A stretch of 64,000 nt of DNA from Sphaerisporangium siamense (GCF_014205275.1 NZ_JACHND010000001.1:5394001-5458000), one strand, 5' to 3'. Positions 17,213 to 25,757 are shown, counted from the stretch's first letter. Translations and numbers: made by a program. Notes: a model not told the origin generated them from the letters alone.

Positions 17213-18348
17213 CGGCCGCGGTCGAGCTGTCCGGCGCCGAGTACCGGGACGTGATCGGGCGCTTCGCCTCCGGGGTGACGATCATCACGACCCGCCACGA
17301 CGGCGTCGACTACGGGATGACGGCGAGCGCGGTCTGCTCGCTGTCGCTCGACCCGCCCATGGTCGTCGTCTGCGTGAAGCGCGACGCGACGACCGGCGTG
17401 GCCATCGCGGCCGGCGGCACCTTCGCCGTGAACGTGATGTCCTCCGAGCAGGGCTGGCTGGCCCACCGGTTCGCCACCCCGCTGCCCGACCGGTTCGCCG
17501 GGGTCGGCGTGCGCCGCGAGGCCCCGGAGGGGGACCCGCTGTTCGAGGACTGCCTCGCCTACCTGGAGTGCGAGGTCGAGGAGGAGGTGGCGGGCGGCAC
17601 CCACCGGGTGTTCCTCGGCCGGGTGCGGCGCGCCGCCGCCGCCGACCTGGAACCGCTGACCTACTTCCGCGGGAAGTTCGGGCGCTTCGAGCTGGAACAG
17701 CACGCGCAGGCGTACCGCGACCTGTACCGGATGGTGGTGGAGCGCGCGCTGCCGCTGCACGAGCCGCTGGCGCCGGCCGCGCTCGCCGAGCGGCTCGGCA
17801 TCCCCGTCTCGGCCGCGTTCCACGCGCTGGTCCGGCTCACCGCCGACGGGCTCGTCCACCGCGACCCCGAGCGCGGGTTCCTGCAGGTGGTGTTCAAGGC
17901 CGAGCAGGCGATCGAGAGCTACGAGGTCAAGCGGATCCTGGACATGGCCGTGGTGGAGCTGACGGTCGGCGCGGTGCCCGAGGAGGGGTTGCGCCGGCTG
18001 GAGGAGCTCTGCGACCGGGCCAACGAGCTGGTCGACGACGAGCACGGCGTGCTGGACGTCGCCGCCTACCGCGAGCGCGCGCTCAGGTTCCAGGAGGCGA
18101 TGATCGGGCTGACCGGCAACGCGACCCTGGTCGCGACCTTCCGCACCCTGCGGATCCCCGAGCTGATCTCCCTGCCGCACCAGATCGGCCCCGCCACCGC
18201 GCCCAGCATCGCGGCCAACCGCCGCCGCATCGTGGACGGCTACCTGGCCGGCGACCCGGCGCTGGTACGCGCGGCGCTGCTCGACCAGTACGAGCTGTGC
18301 AAGAGCCTCACCGTCGCCTACATCGGCCGGTCGGGCGGTGAACTGTGA
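17209..18348 (+). CDS. Flavin reductase fused to a GntR/FCD-type regulatory domain
   Basis: A 379-residue fusion. Residues 1-165 are a StyB/HpaC-type flavin reductase domain (FASGVTIITTRHDG, MTASAVCSLSLDPPMV, TYFRGKFGRF). Residues ~170-235 look like a winged helix (PAALAERLGIPVSAAFHALV, LTADGLVHRDPERGFLQV). Residues ~240-365 look like an FCD ligand-binding helix bundle of FadR-type GntR regulators. The reductase should feed FADH2 to the preceding oxygenase. The C-terminal part may sense the aromatic substrate and regulate either the reductase or transcription. Acinetobacter HPA hydroxylase reductase has a comparable C-terminal MarR-like domain that gates activity. The frame is continuous, with no sign of a sequencing fusion. 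Confidence 0.85.
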   Translation: MTAAVELSGAEYRDVIGRFASGVTIITTRHDGVDYGMTASAVCSLSLDPPMVVVCVKRDATTGVAIAAGGTFAVNVMSSEQGWLAHRFATPLPDRFAGVGVRREAPEGDPLFEDCLAYLECEVEEEVAGGTHRVFLGRVRRAAAADLEPLTYFRGKFGRFELEQHAQAYRDLYRMVVERALPLHEPLAPAALAERLGIPVSAAFHALVRLTADGLVHRDPERGFLQVVFKAEQAIESYEVKRILDMAVVELTVGAVPEEGLRRLEELCDRANELVDDEHGVLDVAAYRERALRFQEAMIGLTGNATLVATFRTLRIPELISLPHQIGPATAPSIAANRRRIVDGYLAGDPALVRAALLDQYELCKSLTVAYIGRSGGEL

Positions 18349-19148
18349 CGGGCGGGGACCGGGTCGCCCTGGTCGCCGGAGGCGCGACCGTGCTCGGCGA
18401 GGCCGTGGTGCGCGGGCTGGCCGAGGACGGCTTCACGGTGGTCGTGGCGGACATCGACGCCGAGGCGGGCGAGCGGCTGCGCGAGGCCGTCGGCGGGACC
18501 TGCGTGTTCCTGCCCATGGACATCACCGACGAGGACTCCGTCCGCGCGGTGGTGGCCGAGGCCGCGCGGCGGGGGCGGCTGGACGTGGTCGTGACCATGG
18601 TCGCCTCCTACGCCGACCCCGGCCTGGCGGCGGACGCGGACGCCTGGGTGCGGAGCCTGCGCGTGAACGTCGTCGGCCCCGCGCTGGTGATCCGCGAGGC
18701 GGCGCCGCACCTGGCCGCGTCGGGCCGGGGCGCCGTCGTCAACGTCGCGAGCGTCAGCGCGGACCGCGCGCAGGCGAACAAGCTGCTCTACCCCGCGGGC
18801 AAGGCGGCGCTCGGCCAGCTCACCCGCAACCTCGCGCTCACGCTGGCGCCGTCGGGCATCCGGGTGAACAGCGTGTCGCCGAGCTGGGTGTGGTCGGCCC
18901 CGATGGCACGGCGTTCGGGAGGCGACCGTGCCCTGGCCGACGAGGTGGCGGCCGGTTTCCACATGATCCCGCGGATGGCCGACGCCCACGAGGTGGCCGA
19001 CGCGATCCGCTTCCTGTGCTCGGCGTCGGCGTCGTTCGTCACCGGTGAGGACCTGCACGTCGACGGCGGCTACTCGGCGCTCAGCCCGGAGGGGAAGGTC
19101 AACCCCTGGGAGCGGCACGCACAGGCCGCGGCCGGGCGCGCAGAATAG
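18345..19148 (+). CDS. Short-chain dehydrogenase/reductase (SDR)
   Basis: A 267-residue classical SDR. Catalytic residues S136, Y149 and K153 are in place (VNVASVSAD, LLYPAGKAAL) and the C-terminus has VTGEDLHVDGGY. The cofactor loop is atypical: VAGGATVLGEA has E where the last glycine of TGxxxGxG is expected. It overlaps the flavin reductase by GTGA. By analogy with IifC-type SDRs it could oxidise the dihydrodiol or hydroxy product of the StyA-like oxygenase; that is inference from order. Confidence 0.88.
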   Translation: MTGGDRVALVAGGATVLGEAVVRGLAEDGFTVVVADIDAEAGERLREAVGGTCVFLPMDITDEDSVRAVVAEAARRGRLDVVVTMVASYADPGLAADADAWVRSLRVNVVGPALVIREAAPHLAASGRGAVVNVASVSADRAQANKLLYPAGKAALGQLTRNLALTLAPSGIRVNSVSPSWVWSAPMARRSGGDRALADEVAAGFHMIPRMADAHEVADAIRFLCSASASFVTGEDLHVDGGYSALSPEGKVNPWERHAQAAAGRAE

Positions 19149-19169
19149 TAGACACCTCATAATTCTACT
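19147..19169. promoter_or_regulatory. Island motif site 2 with inverted repeat AGTAGA-N11-TCTACT
   Basis: ACACCTCA occupies 19152-19159 inside the inverted repeat AGTAGA (19147-19152) / TCTACT (19164-19169), 46-68 bases before the arylsulfotransferase-like gene. The local sequence is AT-rich compared with the island average. The extended AGTAGACACCT also occurs, on the other strand, at site 3. Confidence 0.5.
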
Positions 19170-19214
19170 GTGTAATCTATAGATATCAGCGTATTTCCCC
19201 GAGAGGCGGGACCC

Positions 19215-20411
19215 ATGAAAATCCAGCGGCAAAAGCTGTTGTCCACGATCACCTATATTCCGGAAAAGGCGTTCGACGGATACACGATCTTCACGCCGCT
19301 CGCCGAGACGCCCGGCACCACCTGGCTGGTCGACATGCAGGGACGCATCATCCACCGCTGGGACCTGCCGGGCCAGGTGCGCCTGCAGTCGCACCTGCTG
19401 GACAACGGCAACATCCTCACCGGCCTCGCCCACAAATCGAATTACTCGTTCCTGCCGTTCTCCGGCGGCGAGATCGCCGAGATCGACTGGAATGGCGAAA
19501 CGGTCTGGAGTTACGAGGACAAGGACCTCGACCTGCACGACTGGGTGCTGCGCGAGAACGGCAACCTCATCGTCCTCAAGTACACCGACGTGCCCGACGA
19601 GATCGCGCGCCGCGTGCAGGGCGGGCGCAGCGGCGGTCTCGCCGCCGAGATCGACGGGAAGATGACCTCCTACGTGATCCAGGAGATCACGCGCGAGGGC
19701 GACGTCGTCTGGGAGTGGACCGCCTACGAGCACATGGACCCCGAGCTCGACGCCGTCGACCCCACCGGCACCCGCTCGATCTGGCCCGGCTGGAACGCGA
19801 TCGAGGAACTGCCCAACGGCGACCTGATGATGAGCTCGTACAACACGAGCACCGTCGTCATCGTGAACCGCGAGAGCGGCGAGGTGACCTGGCGCTGGGG
19901 CAAGGGCGACATCGCCTTCCAGCACAACCCGACGTGGCTGGAGAACGGCCACATCCTGCTGCTGGACAACCAGCGCGTCAGCACCAAGTGGATGCCGCCG
20001 GACTCCAGCCGCGTGATCGAGGTCGACCCGGAGACCAAGAAGGTGGTCTGGGAGTACCGCACCGAGAACCCCGTCGACTTCCACAACACCTACATGGGCG
20101 GCGCGGAGCGCCTGCCCAACGGCAACACCCTGGTCTGCGACGCGGCGCACGGCCGGATCTTCGAGGTGACGCTCGACGGCGACCTGGCGTGGGAGTACGT
20201 CGTCCCGTTCTTCGGGCGCAACGACTCCTACGGCCTGAGCAACGCGATCTTCCGGGCGCACCGGTACGCGCCGGACCACCCCGGGCTTCGCGGACGCGAC
20301 CTCAGCGGGTCCGCCCATGAGCACCTCAACGCCGAGTTCGGCCCGGGCGCGAAGTTCAGCGAGAAGAAGGCCGTGCCCACCCGCGCGCCACGGTCGGCGA
20401 ACGGCGCATGA
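19215..20411 (+). CDS. Arylsulfotransferase (ASST)-like beta-propeller protein
   Basis: A 398-residue protein of the Arylsulfotran superfamily: repeated blades with LENGHILLLDNQ, LPNGNTLVCDAAHGRIFEV and GEVTWRWGKGDIAF patterns. Secreted ASSTs transfer sulfate between phenols. Here there is no signal peptide, so the protein is probably cytosolic and may be a fold relative rather than a true sulfotransferase. ATG 19215 heads a new transcript after a 66-base gap and overlaps a binding-protein gene at its end. The first 90 bases are less GC-rich than their neighbours. Confidence 0.75.
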   Translation: MKIQRQKLLSTITYIPEKAFDGYTIFTPLAETPGTTWLVDMQGRIIHRWDLPGQVRLQSHLLDNGNILTGLAHKSNYSFLPFSGGEIAEIDWNGETVWSYEDKDLDLHDWVLRENGNLIVLKYTDVPDEIARRVQGGRSGGLAAEIDGKMTSYVIQEITREGDVVWEWTAYEHMDPELDAVDPTGTRSIWPGWNAIEELPNGDLMMSSYNTSTVVIVNRESGEVTWRWGKGDIAFQHNPTWLENGHILLLDNQRVSTKWMPPDSSRVIEVDPETKKVVWEYRTENPVDFHNTYMGGAERLPNGNTLVCDAAHGRIFEVTLDGDLAWEYVVPFFGRNDSYGLSNAIFRAHRYAPDHPGLRGRDLSGSAHEHLNAEFGPGAKFSEKKAVPTRAPRSANGA

Positions 20412-21388
20412 GGCGCGTGCGCGGGGCGGCCGTGGCGGCCGCCGTCATCGCGCTGGCCGGCCTCACCGCGTGCGGATCGGACTCCGGCGGGTCCGGCGGC
20501 GCGGACGGCAAGGGCGCGACCCTCACGGTGTCGGTCGTGCCCTCGGCCGAGGCCGCGATGCTCTACGTGGCCCGTGACCAGGGCTTCTTCAAGGCCGAGG
20601 GCCTGACGGTCCAGCCGACGCTGTCCGCCAACGGCCCGGCGAACGTGGCGTCGGTCGTCAGCAACAGCTCGCAGTTCGGCCACGGCGCCGACACCGTGGT
20701 GCTGCTCGGCCGCGCCAAGAGCCTGCCGCTGGTCGCGGTGGCCGCGGCCGCGGGCACCACGGCGGATCCGAAGCTGAACAACAGCCAGACCCTCGTGATG
20801 CCCAAGAGCGGGATCACCCGGTTCCGCGACCTCACCGGCAAGTCCGTGGGCGTCGTCGCGGTCAAGAACCAGCTTGAGCTGTTCATCCGGCAGCTCGTCG
20901 ACCAGGACGGCGGCGACTCCGGCAAGGTCCGGTTCCTGCAACTGCCCTTCGCCGACATGCCGGACGCGCTCACCAGCGGCCGGGTCGACGCGGTGACCGA
21001 GCTGGAGCCGTTCGTGACCGAGCTGGAGTCCAAGGGCGCGGTGAGCATCGGCTCCTACTACGGGATGGTCCTCGGCGACCAGATGCCGTACAACTACTGG
21101 TTCACCAACGAGAACTACGCCAAGCAGAACCCCGCGGTCGTCGCCAAGTTCACGCGGGCGCTGGAGAAGGCGGGCCGGTACTCGGTGGACCATCCCGAGG
21201 CGGTGCGCAAGGCGCTCACCGAGTACACCGGGCTCCCGGCGGACCGGGTGGAGAAGGTCAGGCTGCCGGACTACAACGTCAAGCTCGACGCCGGCGTGCT
21301 GGAGAAGGTCGCGGGCATGCTGGACAAGTACCGGTTCGGCGCCGGCAAGGACAGCGTGAAGGGGGCCGTCTTCACCCCCGCCCAATGA
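20408..21388 (+). CDS. ABC transporter substrate-binding lipoprotein (SsuA/NMT1-like), copy 1
   Basis: A 326-residue lipoprotein: n-region MRRVRG, hydrophobic stretch and lipobox LTAC with C22 as the lipidated cysteine, then a Gly/Ser linker. The mature part has the NMT1/SsuA features (LYVARDQGFFKAEGL, LGRAKSLPLVAVAA, GKSVGVVAVKNQLELFI). It overlaps the ASST-like gene (ATGA) but no permease is adjacent. The likely partner is the permease pair and ATPase at 32506-35040. Ligands of this family include sulfonates, nitrate, pyrimidines and aromatic acids. Confidence 0.88.
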   Translation: MRRVRGAAVAAAVIALAGLTACGSDSGGSGGADGKGATLTVSVVPSAEAAMLYVARDQGFFKAEGLTVQPTLSANGPANVASVVSNSSQFGHGADTVVLLGRAKSLPLVAVAAAAGTTADPKLNNSQTLVMPKSGITRFRDLTGKSVGVVAVKNQLELFIRQLVDQDGGDSGKVRFLQLPFADMPDALTSGRVDAVTELEPFVTELESKGAVSIGSYYGMVLGDQMPYNYWFTNENYAKQNPAVVAKFTRALEKAGRYSVDHPEAVRKALTEYTGLPADRVEKVRLPDYNVKLDAGVLEKVAGMLDKYRFGAGKDSVKGAVFTPAQ

Positions 21389-21402
21389 CCCCGGCGAAGA
21401 CC

Positions 21403-21441
21403 GACGCCCCCGGAAGCCTCACAAGGGCTTCCGGGGGCGTC
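21403..21441. terminator. Bidirectional hairpin terminator
   Basis: A perfect 16-bp stem (21403-21418 with 21426-21441) and 7-base loop between two convergent genes. No U-tract on the plus side, but the stem is very strong and serves both strands. Confidence 0.8.
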
Positions 21442-21458
21442 GTCGTCCGCGCGCCGGG

Positions 21459-22265
21459 TCAGTCGCGGCGCGGCCCGCCGGCGGCGCGGGGGACCAGCGC
21501 CATCACGCGGGCGGGGCTGCCCGTGCCGCCGACCAGGCGCAGCGGCGCCACGATCACCACGGCGCCGCGCGGCGGCAGCCTGTCGAGGTTCGTCAGCGAG
21601 GTGACGCCGTACTTGCCCGCCCCGAGCATGTAGTAGTGCACCGGGGTCGGCGGGTCGAAGGTGGGCGAGGCGCCCGCGTCGGTGCCGACCGTCTCGACGC
21701 CGACGCCGACGATCCCGGTCTCCTGGGCCAGCCACCGGGCGCACTCCGGGGCGATGCCGGGGGTGCGGGGGCGCCCGGAGGCGTTGTTGAGGAACAGCGC
21801 GACGTCGTGGGCGCGGGCGTCCCATCCGGTCCGGTAGAGCAGCCAGCCGCCGTCGGGCAGCGGCCCGTGCTCGCGCGCGAAGTCCTGCAGCTCCTCCTTG
21901 GTGAGCAGGTAGTCGGGGTCGGCCGCCGCCTCCGCGGACTTGTCGATGACGACGGCCGGGCCGACCAGGCGCCGCAGCGGCACGCCGGCGACGTCCTCCC
22001 CGCCCTGCCCGCTGACCCAGTGGATCGGGGCGTCCAGGTGCGTGCCCACGTGCTCGCCGAGCTCCAGGTCGTGCCAGCGCCAGCGCGGGCCGCGCTCGTC
22101 GTAGTGGGAGATCTCCCGCATGCGCAGGCCGCGGGTGTTGACGAAGGGCTCGGGCACGCGCATGACGGGCGTGCCCTCCGACAGCGGCTGGGTGAGGTCG
22201 ACCAGGTCGACCTCACCGTCGGACAGCGCGGCGAGCAGGGAGCCGAGCGGCGTGGTGGCGGTCAC
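21459..22265 (-). CDS. Cyclase-family metal-dependent hydrolase (isatin hydrolase/kynurenine formamidase-like)
   Basis: A 268-residue protein of the cyclase/KynB fold. The metal motif H72-x3-H76-x-D78-x3-H82 (EHVGTHLDAPIHW) is intact, binding Mn or Zn in the family. Members hydrolyse cyclic amides or formamides, such as isatin to isatinate and formylkynurenine to kynurenine. GTG 22265 lies two bases after the MBL stop, and the MBL tail GGAG acts as ribosome site. In an island with an indole-oxygenase-like operon and a 2-aminobenzoate-CoA ligase-like gene, isatin hydrolase is the best guess; other amides are possible. Confidence 0.85.
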   Translation of the reverse strand: MTATTPLGSLLAALSDGEVDLVDLTQPLSEGTPVMRVPEPFVNTRGLRMREISHYDERGPRWRWHDLELGEHVGTHLDAPIHWVSGQGGEDVAGVPLRRLVGPAVVIDKSAEAAADPDYLLTKEELQDFAREHGPLPDGGWLLYRTGWDARAHDVALFLNNASGRPRTPGIAPECARWLAQETGIVGVGVETVGTDAGASPTFDPPTPVHYYMLGAGKYGVTSLTNLDRLPPRGAVVIVAPLRLVGGTGSPARVMALVPRAAGGPRRD

Positions 22266-22267
22266 TT

Positions 22268-23161
22268 TCAGATCTCCAGAAGGTCGGTGCCGAGCAGGAT
22301 CTCGCCGTCGAACGTCTTCGCCACGAGGCGCACCCACTCGTCGTCGCCGACGAGGTCGTTGTCGGGCAGGATGTGGTTGAGCACGACGGTCCGCACGCCC
22401 GCCTCGGTCGCGATGCGCCCCACGTCCTCCGGAGAGGTGTGGTCCTCGCGGTAGTGGCGCAGCACGGCCTCGGGCGCGGCCGGGAAGGTCTGTAGCATGG
22501 CCTCGTAGTGCAGGACCTCGTGGACGAGGACGTCGGCGCCTCGGGAGAAGCCGGCGATGTCGTCCTGTCCGCCGCGGTCGCCGCTGAAGACGATGTCGCG
22601 GTCGGGCGTGCGGAAGCGGTAGGCCACCGACGGGACGAGCCCGTGGTTGACCCGGATGGCGCTGACGCTGACGCGCTCGTCGCTCATCACCACGACGGGC
22701 TCCCGCTCGATGGGCCCGCTCATCTCGAACTCGTGCGGGCGGGGGATGGGGTCGAAGGGAGGCCGGCCGGTCTCCTGTTCCCGCAGCCGGAAGTCGAATT
22801 CGTTCAGGCGCGCGTAGTCGGCCAGCAGGCCCACCAGGCGGGGCGGCCCCCAGACGTCGACGGGCGCGCGGCGGCCGGCGAACCACGTGTAGGCGAGGAA
22901 GTTCCCCAGCTCGCTGTTGTGGTCGAAGTGCTGGTGGGTGACGAAGACGTTGTCCACCTCGGTGAAGGACAGCCCCGCCCGGACGAACTGGTGCGGCGCC
23001 CCCTCGCCGCAGTCCACGAGGTAGGGCACGCCGTCGACGACCACGACGTTGGCCGGGCCGTGCCTGCTCTCGTTCTTGTGGATGGTCGGGCCGCCGCCGC
23101 TGCCGAGGAGGATCAGCCTGCTGCGGGCGGGCGCCTGCGGGCCCCCGGGGTCGGTTGACAT
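22268..23161 (-). CDS. Metallo-beta-lactamase-fold hydrolase (RNase Z/arylsulfatase-like group)
   Basis: A 297-residue MBL-fold enzyme with the metal motif H76-x-H78-x-D80-H81 (VTHQHFDHNSELG), a downstream D in FSGDRGG and H in LNHILP. The general pattern resembles the RNase Z-like/arylsulfatase branch, whose members hydrolyse esters, lactones or phosphodiesters. ATG 23161 has AAGGAGC upstream. It is co-transcribed with the cyclase-family hydrolase, so the two may act in succession on a ring-opened intermediate. The substrate is unknown. Confidence 0.85.
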   Translation of the reverse strand: MSTDPGGPQAPARSRLILLGSGGGPTIHKNESRHGPANVVVVDGVPYLVDCGEGAPHQFVRAGLSFTEVDNVFVTHQHFDHNSELGNFLAYTWFAGRRAPVDVWGPPRLVGLLADYARLNEFDFRLREQETGRPPFDPIPRPHEFEMSGPIEREPVVVMSDERVSVSAIRVNHGLVPSVAYRFRTPDRDIVFSGDRGGQDDIAGFSRGADVLVHEVLHYEAMLQTFPAAPEAVLRHYREDHTSPEDVGRIATEAGVRTVVLNHILPDNDLVGDDEWVRLVAKTFDGEILLGTDLLEI

Positions 23162-23198
23162 GTGAGCGCTCCTTCAAAGCTTCGTACAGAAACATTCA

Positions 23199-23220
23199 AC
23201 ACCTAACTCCGGAAAGGTGT
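23199..23220. promoter_or_regulatory. Island motif site 3, palindromic ACACCT-N10-AGGTGT
   Basis: ACACCT (23199-23204) and AGGTGT (23215-23220) form an inverted pair 38-60 bases upstream of the MBL/cyclase operon. On the minus strand the second arm reads AGTAGACACCT, the same 11 bases as at site 2. This is the most symmetric copy and suggests that the protein binds as a dimer. Confidence 0.55.
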
Positions 23221-23308
23221 CTACTTAGGTCCCGTCCCGCCGTGGAGGAGCGCCCTTCTGGCCTTCGCCGAGGCGGGGAGTCCGGCGGCCCGGACCGCGC
23301 GCCTGCCG

Positions 23309-24916
23309 CTACGCGCGGGCGCGCAGGGCCGTGCGGAGCCGCTGGGGGCCGCCGAGGAGGTCGGCGGCGGCGGCGTACCCGCTGGCGCCGGCCAGGCCGG
23401 GGCCCGGGTGGGTGCTGGCGCCGATGTGCCACAGGCCCTTGACCGGGGTGCGGTGCGACCGGGTCGAGCCGAGGGGCCGCCACACGAGGTTCTGGTCGAG
23501 GTCGGTGGCGCCGCCGTACGGGTCCCCGTCCACCAGGTTGACGTCGCGGCGTTCCAGTTCGGCGGGCGGGAGGACGGCCATGGCCGCGATCCGCGCGCGC
23601 AGGCCGGGCGCGTGCGCCTCGATCCGGTCGAGCACGCGGCCGGTGTACCGCTCGACCAGCTCGGGGGTCCAGCCGTCCAGCGTCTCCGTACGGTCGGCCG
23701 CGTCGCCGGTCGGATGGCGGGGCACCTCCTGGAGCTGGATCCAGAGCGCCGCGCCGCCGGGCGGCACCCGGCTCGGGTCCAGGACGTACTGCTGCCCGAC
23801 CACGATGGTCGGGTGCGCGGGAAGCAGCCCCGCCTCCGCCTCGGCGCAGGCCAGCGCCACCCCCGCCCCGCCGTCGCACAGGTGGACGAGGGGGACGGCG
23901 CCCAGCTCGGCCCGCCGCCAGGCGAGCGGCTCGGTCAGGGCGAGATGGATCTGCATGGCGGCCCGCCCGTGCCGGAACCGGGACGCCTCGGCACGCACCC
24001 GGGCCGGCACGGCGCCGGCGTCGGCGAGCAGGCCGCCGTAGAGGGCCCGCGGCGTCACCGACGCCAGGACCTGCCCGGCCGCGAAGAACCGGCCCGCCGC
24101 GACCACGCCGCCGACCCGCCTGCCCTTGGTCTTCACGCGGGTGACCTCCGCGCCCACCCGCACCTCGCCGCCGTGGTCCTCGATGACGCCGCGCAGCGCC
24201 TCGGCCAGGCGGCCGGCGCCGCCCTCCAGCACGGGAAGCCCGGCCCGGTGCAGGCCCGACAGCATGAGCATGCCGGCCACGCCGCCGGTCGCCCCGCCGG
24301 GGGCGAGCCCCGCGTGCAGCAGCCAGGGGGCGAGCAGCGCCTCCACGTCCCCGCCCGCGAAGCGCCGGGACGCGAACCCGTGGCCGCTGGAGAGCGCGTC
24401 TCGGACGAACTCCTTCATGCCGAACAGGCCCACGGTGCGGGCGACGCCGAGCAGCCCCCGCATGGCGGCCGGCGAGCGCGGGTCGTGGTTGAGGATCCCG
24501 CCGAGGTGGGGGGCGAGCGCCCGGATGCGGGCCAGCTCGGCCAGGTACGCCCGCCCGTCGCCGGACGGCAGGCCGGCCGCGGTGCGCTCGGGGTCGCGGT
24601 GCAGGAGCACGACGTCGCCGTCGCGGCGGACCGTGGCGGTGACGACGTCCTCGGCCGCGCGCCAGCGCAGCCCCCGCCCGCGCAGCTCGGCCGCCAGCAG
24701 CGGCCAGGCGGGGCCGCCGAGGAAGGTGCCGTGCCAGGAGCTGAAGGTGTCGTGGAGGTAGCCGGGGAGCGTCAGCGGTTCGGTGGCCACGAGCCCGCCC
24801 GGCCGCGCCTCACGCTCGAAGACGACGACCCTGCGGCCCGCCTTGGCCAGCAGCGCCCCGGCGACGAGCCCGTTGATCCCGCTGCCGATGATCGCGATGG
24901 GGCCGCCGGACGTCAT
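23309..24916 (-). CDS. FAD-dependent oxidoreductase (phytoene desaturase/CrtI-like)
   Basis: A 535-residue NAD(P)/FAD oxidoreductase of the amine-oxidase/CrtI superfamily. It opens with the dinucleotide motif IIGSGINGLVAGALLAKAG (GxGxxG 11-16), then EREARPGGLVATEP. It closes with LWHIGASTHPGPGLAGASGY, the FAD-binding C-terminus typical of CrtI-like enzymes. No carotenoid genes are near, so the substrate is more likely an island intermediate. ATG 24916 has no direct ribosome site; a nine-codon leader ORF with AAGGAGG ends in an ATGA overlap with it. Confidence 0.85.
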   Translation of the reverse strand: MTSGGPIAIIGSGINGLVAGALLAKAGRRVVVFEREARPGGLVATEPLTLPGYLHDTFSSWHGTFLGGPAWPLLAAELRGRGLRWRAAEDVVTATVRRDGDVVLLHRDPERTAAGLPSGDGRAYLAELARIRALAPHLGGILNHDPRSPAAMRGLLGVARTVGLFGMKEFVRDALSSGHGFASRRFAGGDVEALLAPWLLHAGLAPGGATGGVAGMLMLSGLHRAGLPVLEGGAGRLAEALRGVIEDHGGEVRVGAEVTRVKTKGRRVGGVVAAGRFFAAGQVLASVTPRALYGGLLADAGAVPARVRAEASRFRHGRAAMQIHLALTEPLAWRRAELGAVPLVHLCDGGAGVALACAEAEAGLLPAHPTIVVGQQYVLDPSRVPPGGAALWIQLQEVPRHPTGDAADRTETLDGWTPELVERYTGRVLDRIEAHAPGLRARIAAMAVLPPAELERRDVNLVDGDPYGGATDLDQNLVWRPLGSTRSHRTPVKGLWHIGASTHPGPGLAGASGYAAAADLLGGPQRLRTALRARA

Positions 24917-24942
24917 CGGGCGGCCTCGCTGCGGGTCCCCAT
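24913..24942 (-). CDS. Possible nine-residue leader ORF before the CrtI-like gene
   Basis: ATG 24942 follows an AAGGAGG ribosome site (about 24947-24953) at good spacing and encodes MGTRSEAAR before TGA. The TGA overlaps the ATG of the oxidoreductase (ATGA), so ribosomes that load here could re-initiate there. The only good ribosome site serves this mini ORF and not the large gene, which supports coupling. It is too short to judge by coding bias. Confidence 0.35.
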   Translation of the reverse strand: MGTRSEAAR

Positions 24943-24973
24943 CCGTCCTCCTTCGATAGACATAGCAGAGGGT

Positions 24974-24981
24974 TGAGATGT
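24974..24981. promoter_or_regulatory. Island motif site 4 (TGAGATGT, variant of TGAGGTGT)
   Basis: TGAGATGT differs from the motif by one base. It lies between two divergent genes, 58 bases from the CrtI-like start and 45 from the TIM-barrel gene start, and could act on both. Confidence 0.35.
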
Positions 24982-25025
24982 TACCCTTTTGGCCGGCGCC
25001 TTCAAGCGGGCGGAGAGGGGATTCG

Positions 25026-25739
25026 ATGAGTTCGATGAGCACGGGACGCGCGCCCCGGATCCACCCGGTGATCCACGTGGCCGGCGTCGCGCAGATGCTC
25101 GCCGAGATCGGCAAGGCCGTCGCGCACGACGTGGACGGCGTGTTCCTGATCGACCACGACGCCGACGACGCCCGCCTCTTCCGGTGCGTGGCCGCGGCGC
25201 GCGAGCGCCACCCCGGCCTGTTCCTGGGGGCCAACGTCATCAAGCGCGGCCCGCACGCCTCGCTGGCCCTCCTGCACGAGGCCTTCCCCGGCGGCGTGCC
25301 GCTCGACGCGCTCTGGACGGACCGGGCCGCGGTCGGCCTCGGCGGGCCGGAGCCGGAGTTCGAGCGGTTCGCCGCCCTGCGCGCGGGCATCGGCTGGCAC
25401 GGCCTGCAGTTCGGCGGCGTGGCCTTCAAGTACCAGGACCCGGTGCCCGACGCCGTGCTGCCCGACCTCGCGCGCGCCGTCCGCGACCACGTGGACGTGC
25501 CGACGACGTCCGGCCCCGGCACCGGCCAGGCCGCCGGCCGCGCCAAACTGGAGGCGCTGAGGTCGGGGCTGGGGGACCGTCCGCTCGCGCTCGCCAGCGG
25601 TGTCACCCCGGACAACGTGCGGGTCTTCGCCGACCTGGTGGACCACATCCTCGTCTCGACCGGCGTCAACGCCCCCTCCGGGGGCATCGACGAGCGGTTG
25701 CTCGCCGCCCTCCTGCGCGCGGTGCGTGAGGAGCGCTGA
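25026..25739 (+). CDS. Putative TIM-barrel protein, BtpA-like or phosphoribosyltransferase-like
   Basis: A 237-residue soluble protein whose ordered motifs (HPVIHVAGVAQM, DGVFLIDHDAD, FLGANVIKRGP, LALASGVTPDNV, VDHILVSTGVN) suggest a beta/alpha barrel similar to BtpA/SgcQ proteins. I am not sure of the family and assign no reaction. ATG 25026 is preceded by GAGAGGGG at 25013-25020. It is divergent from the CrtI-like gene and ends convergently with a binding-protein gene. Island membership rests on position and the motif site upstream. Confidence 0.6.
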   Translation: MSSMSTGRAPRIHPVIHVAGVAQMLAEIGKAVAHDVDGVFLIDHDADDARLFRCVAAARERHPGLFLGANVIKRGPHASLALLHEAFPGGVPLDALWTDRAAVGLGGPEPEFERFAALRAGIGWHGLQFGGVAFKYQDPVPDAVLPDLARAVRDHVDVPTTSGPGTGQAAGRAKLEALRSGLGDRPLALASGVTPDNVRVFADLVDHILVSTGVNAPSGGIDERLLAALLRAVREER

Positions 25740-25757
25740 GAACGGGCCCGAGAACGG

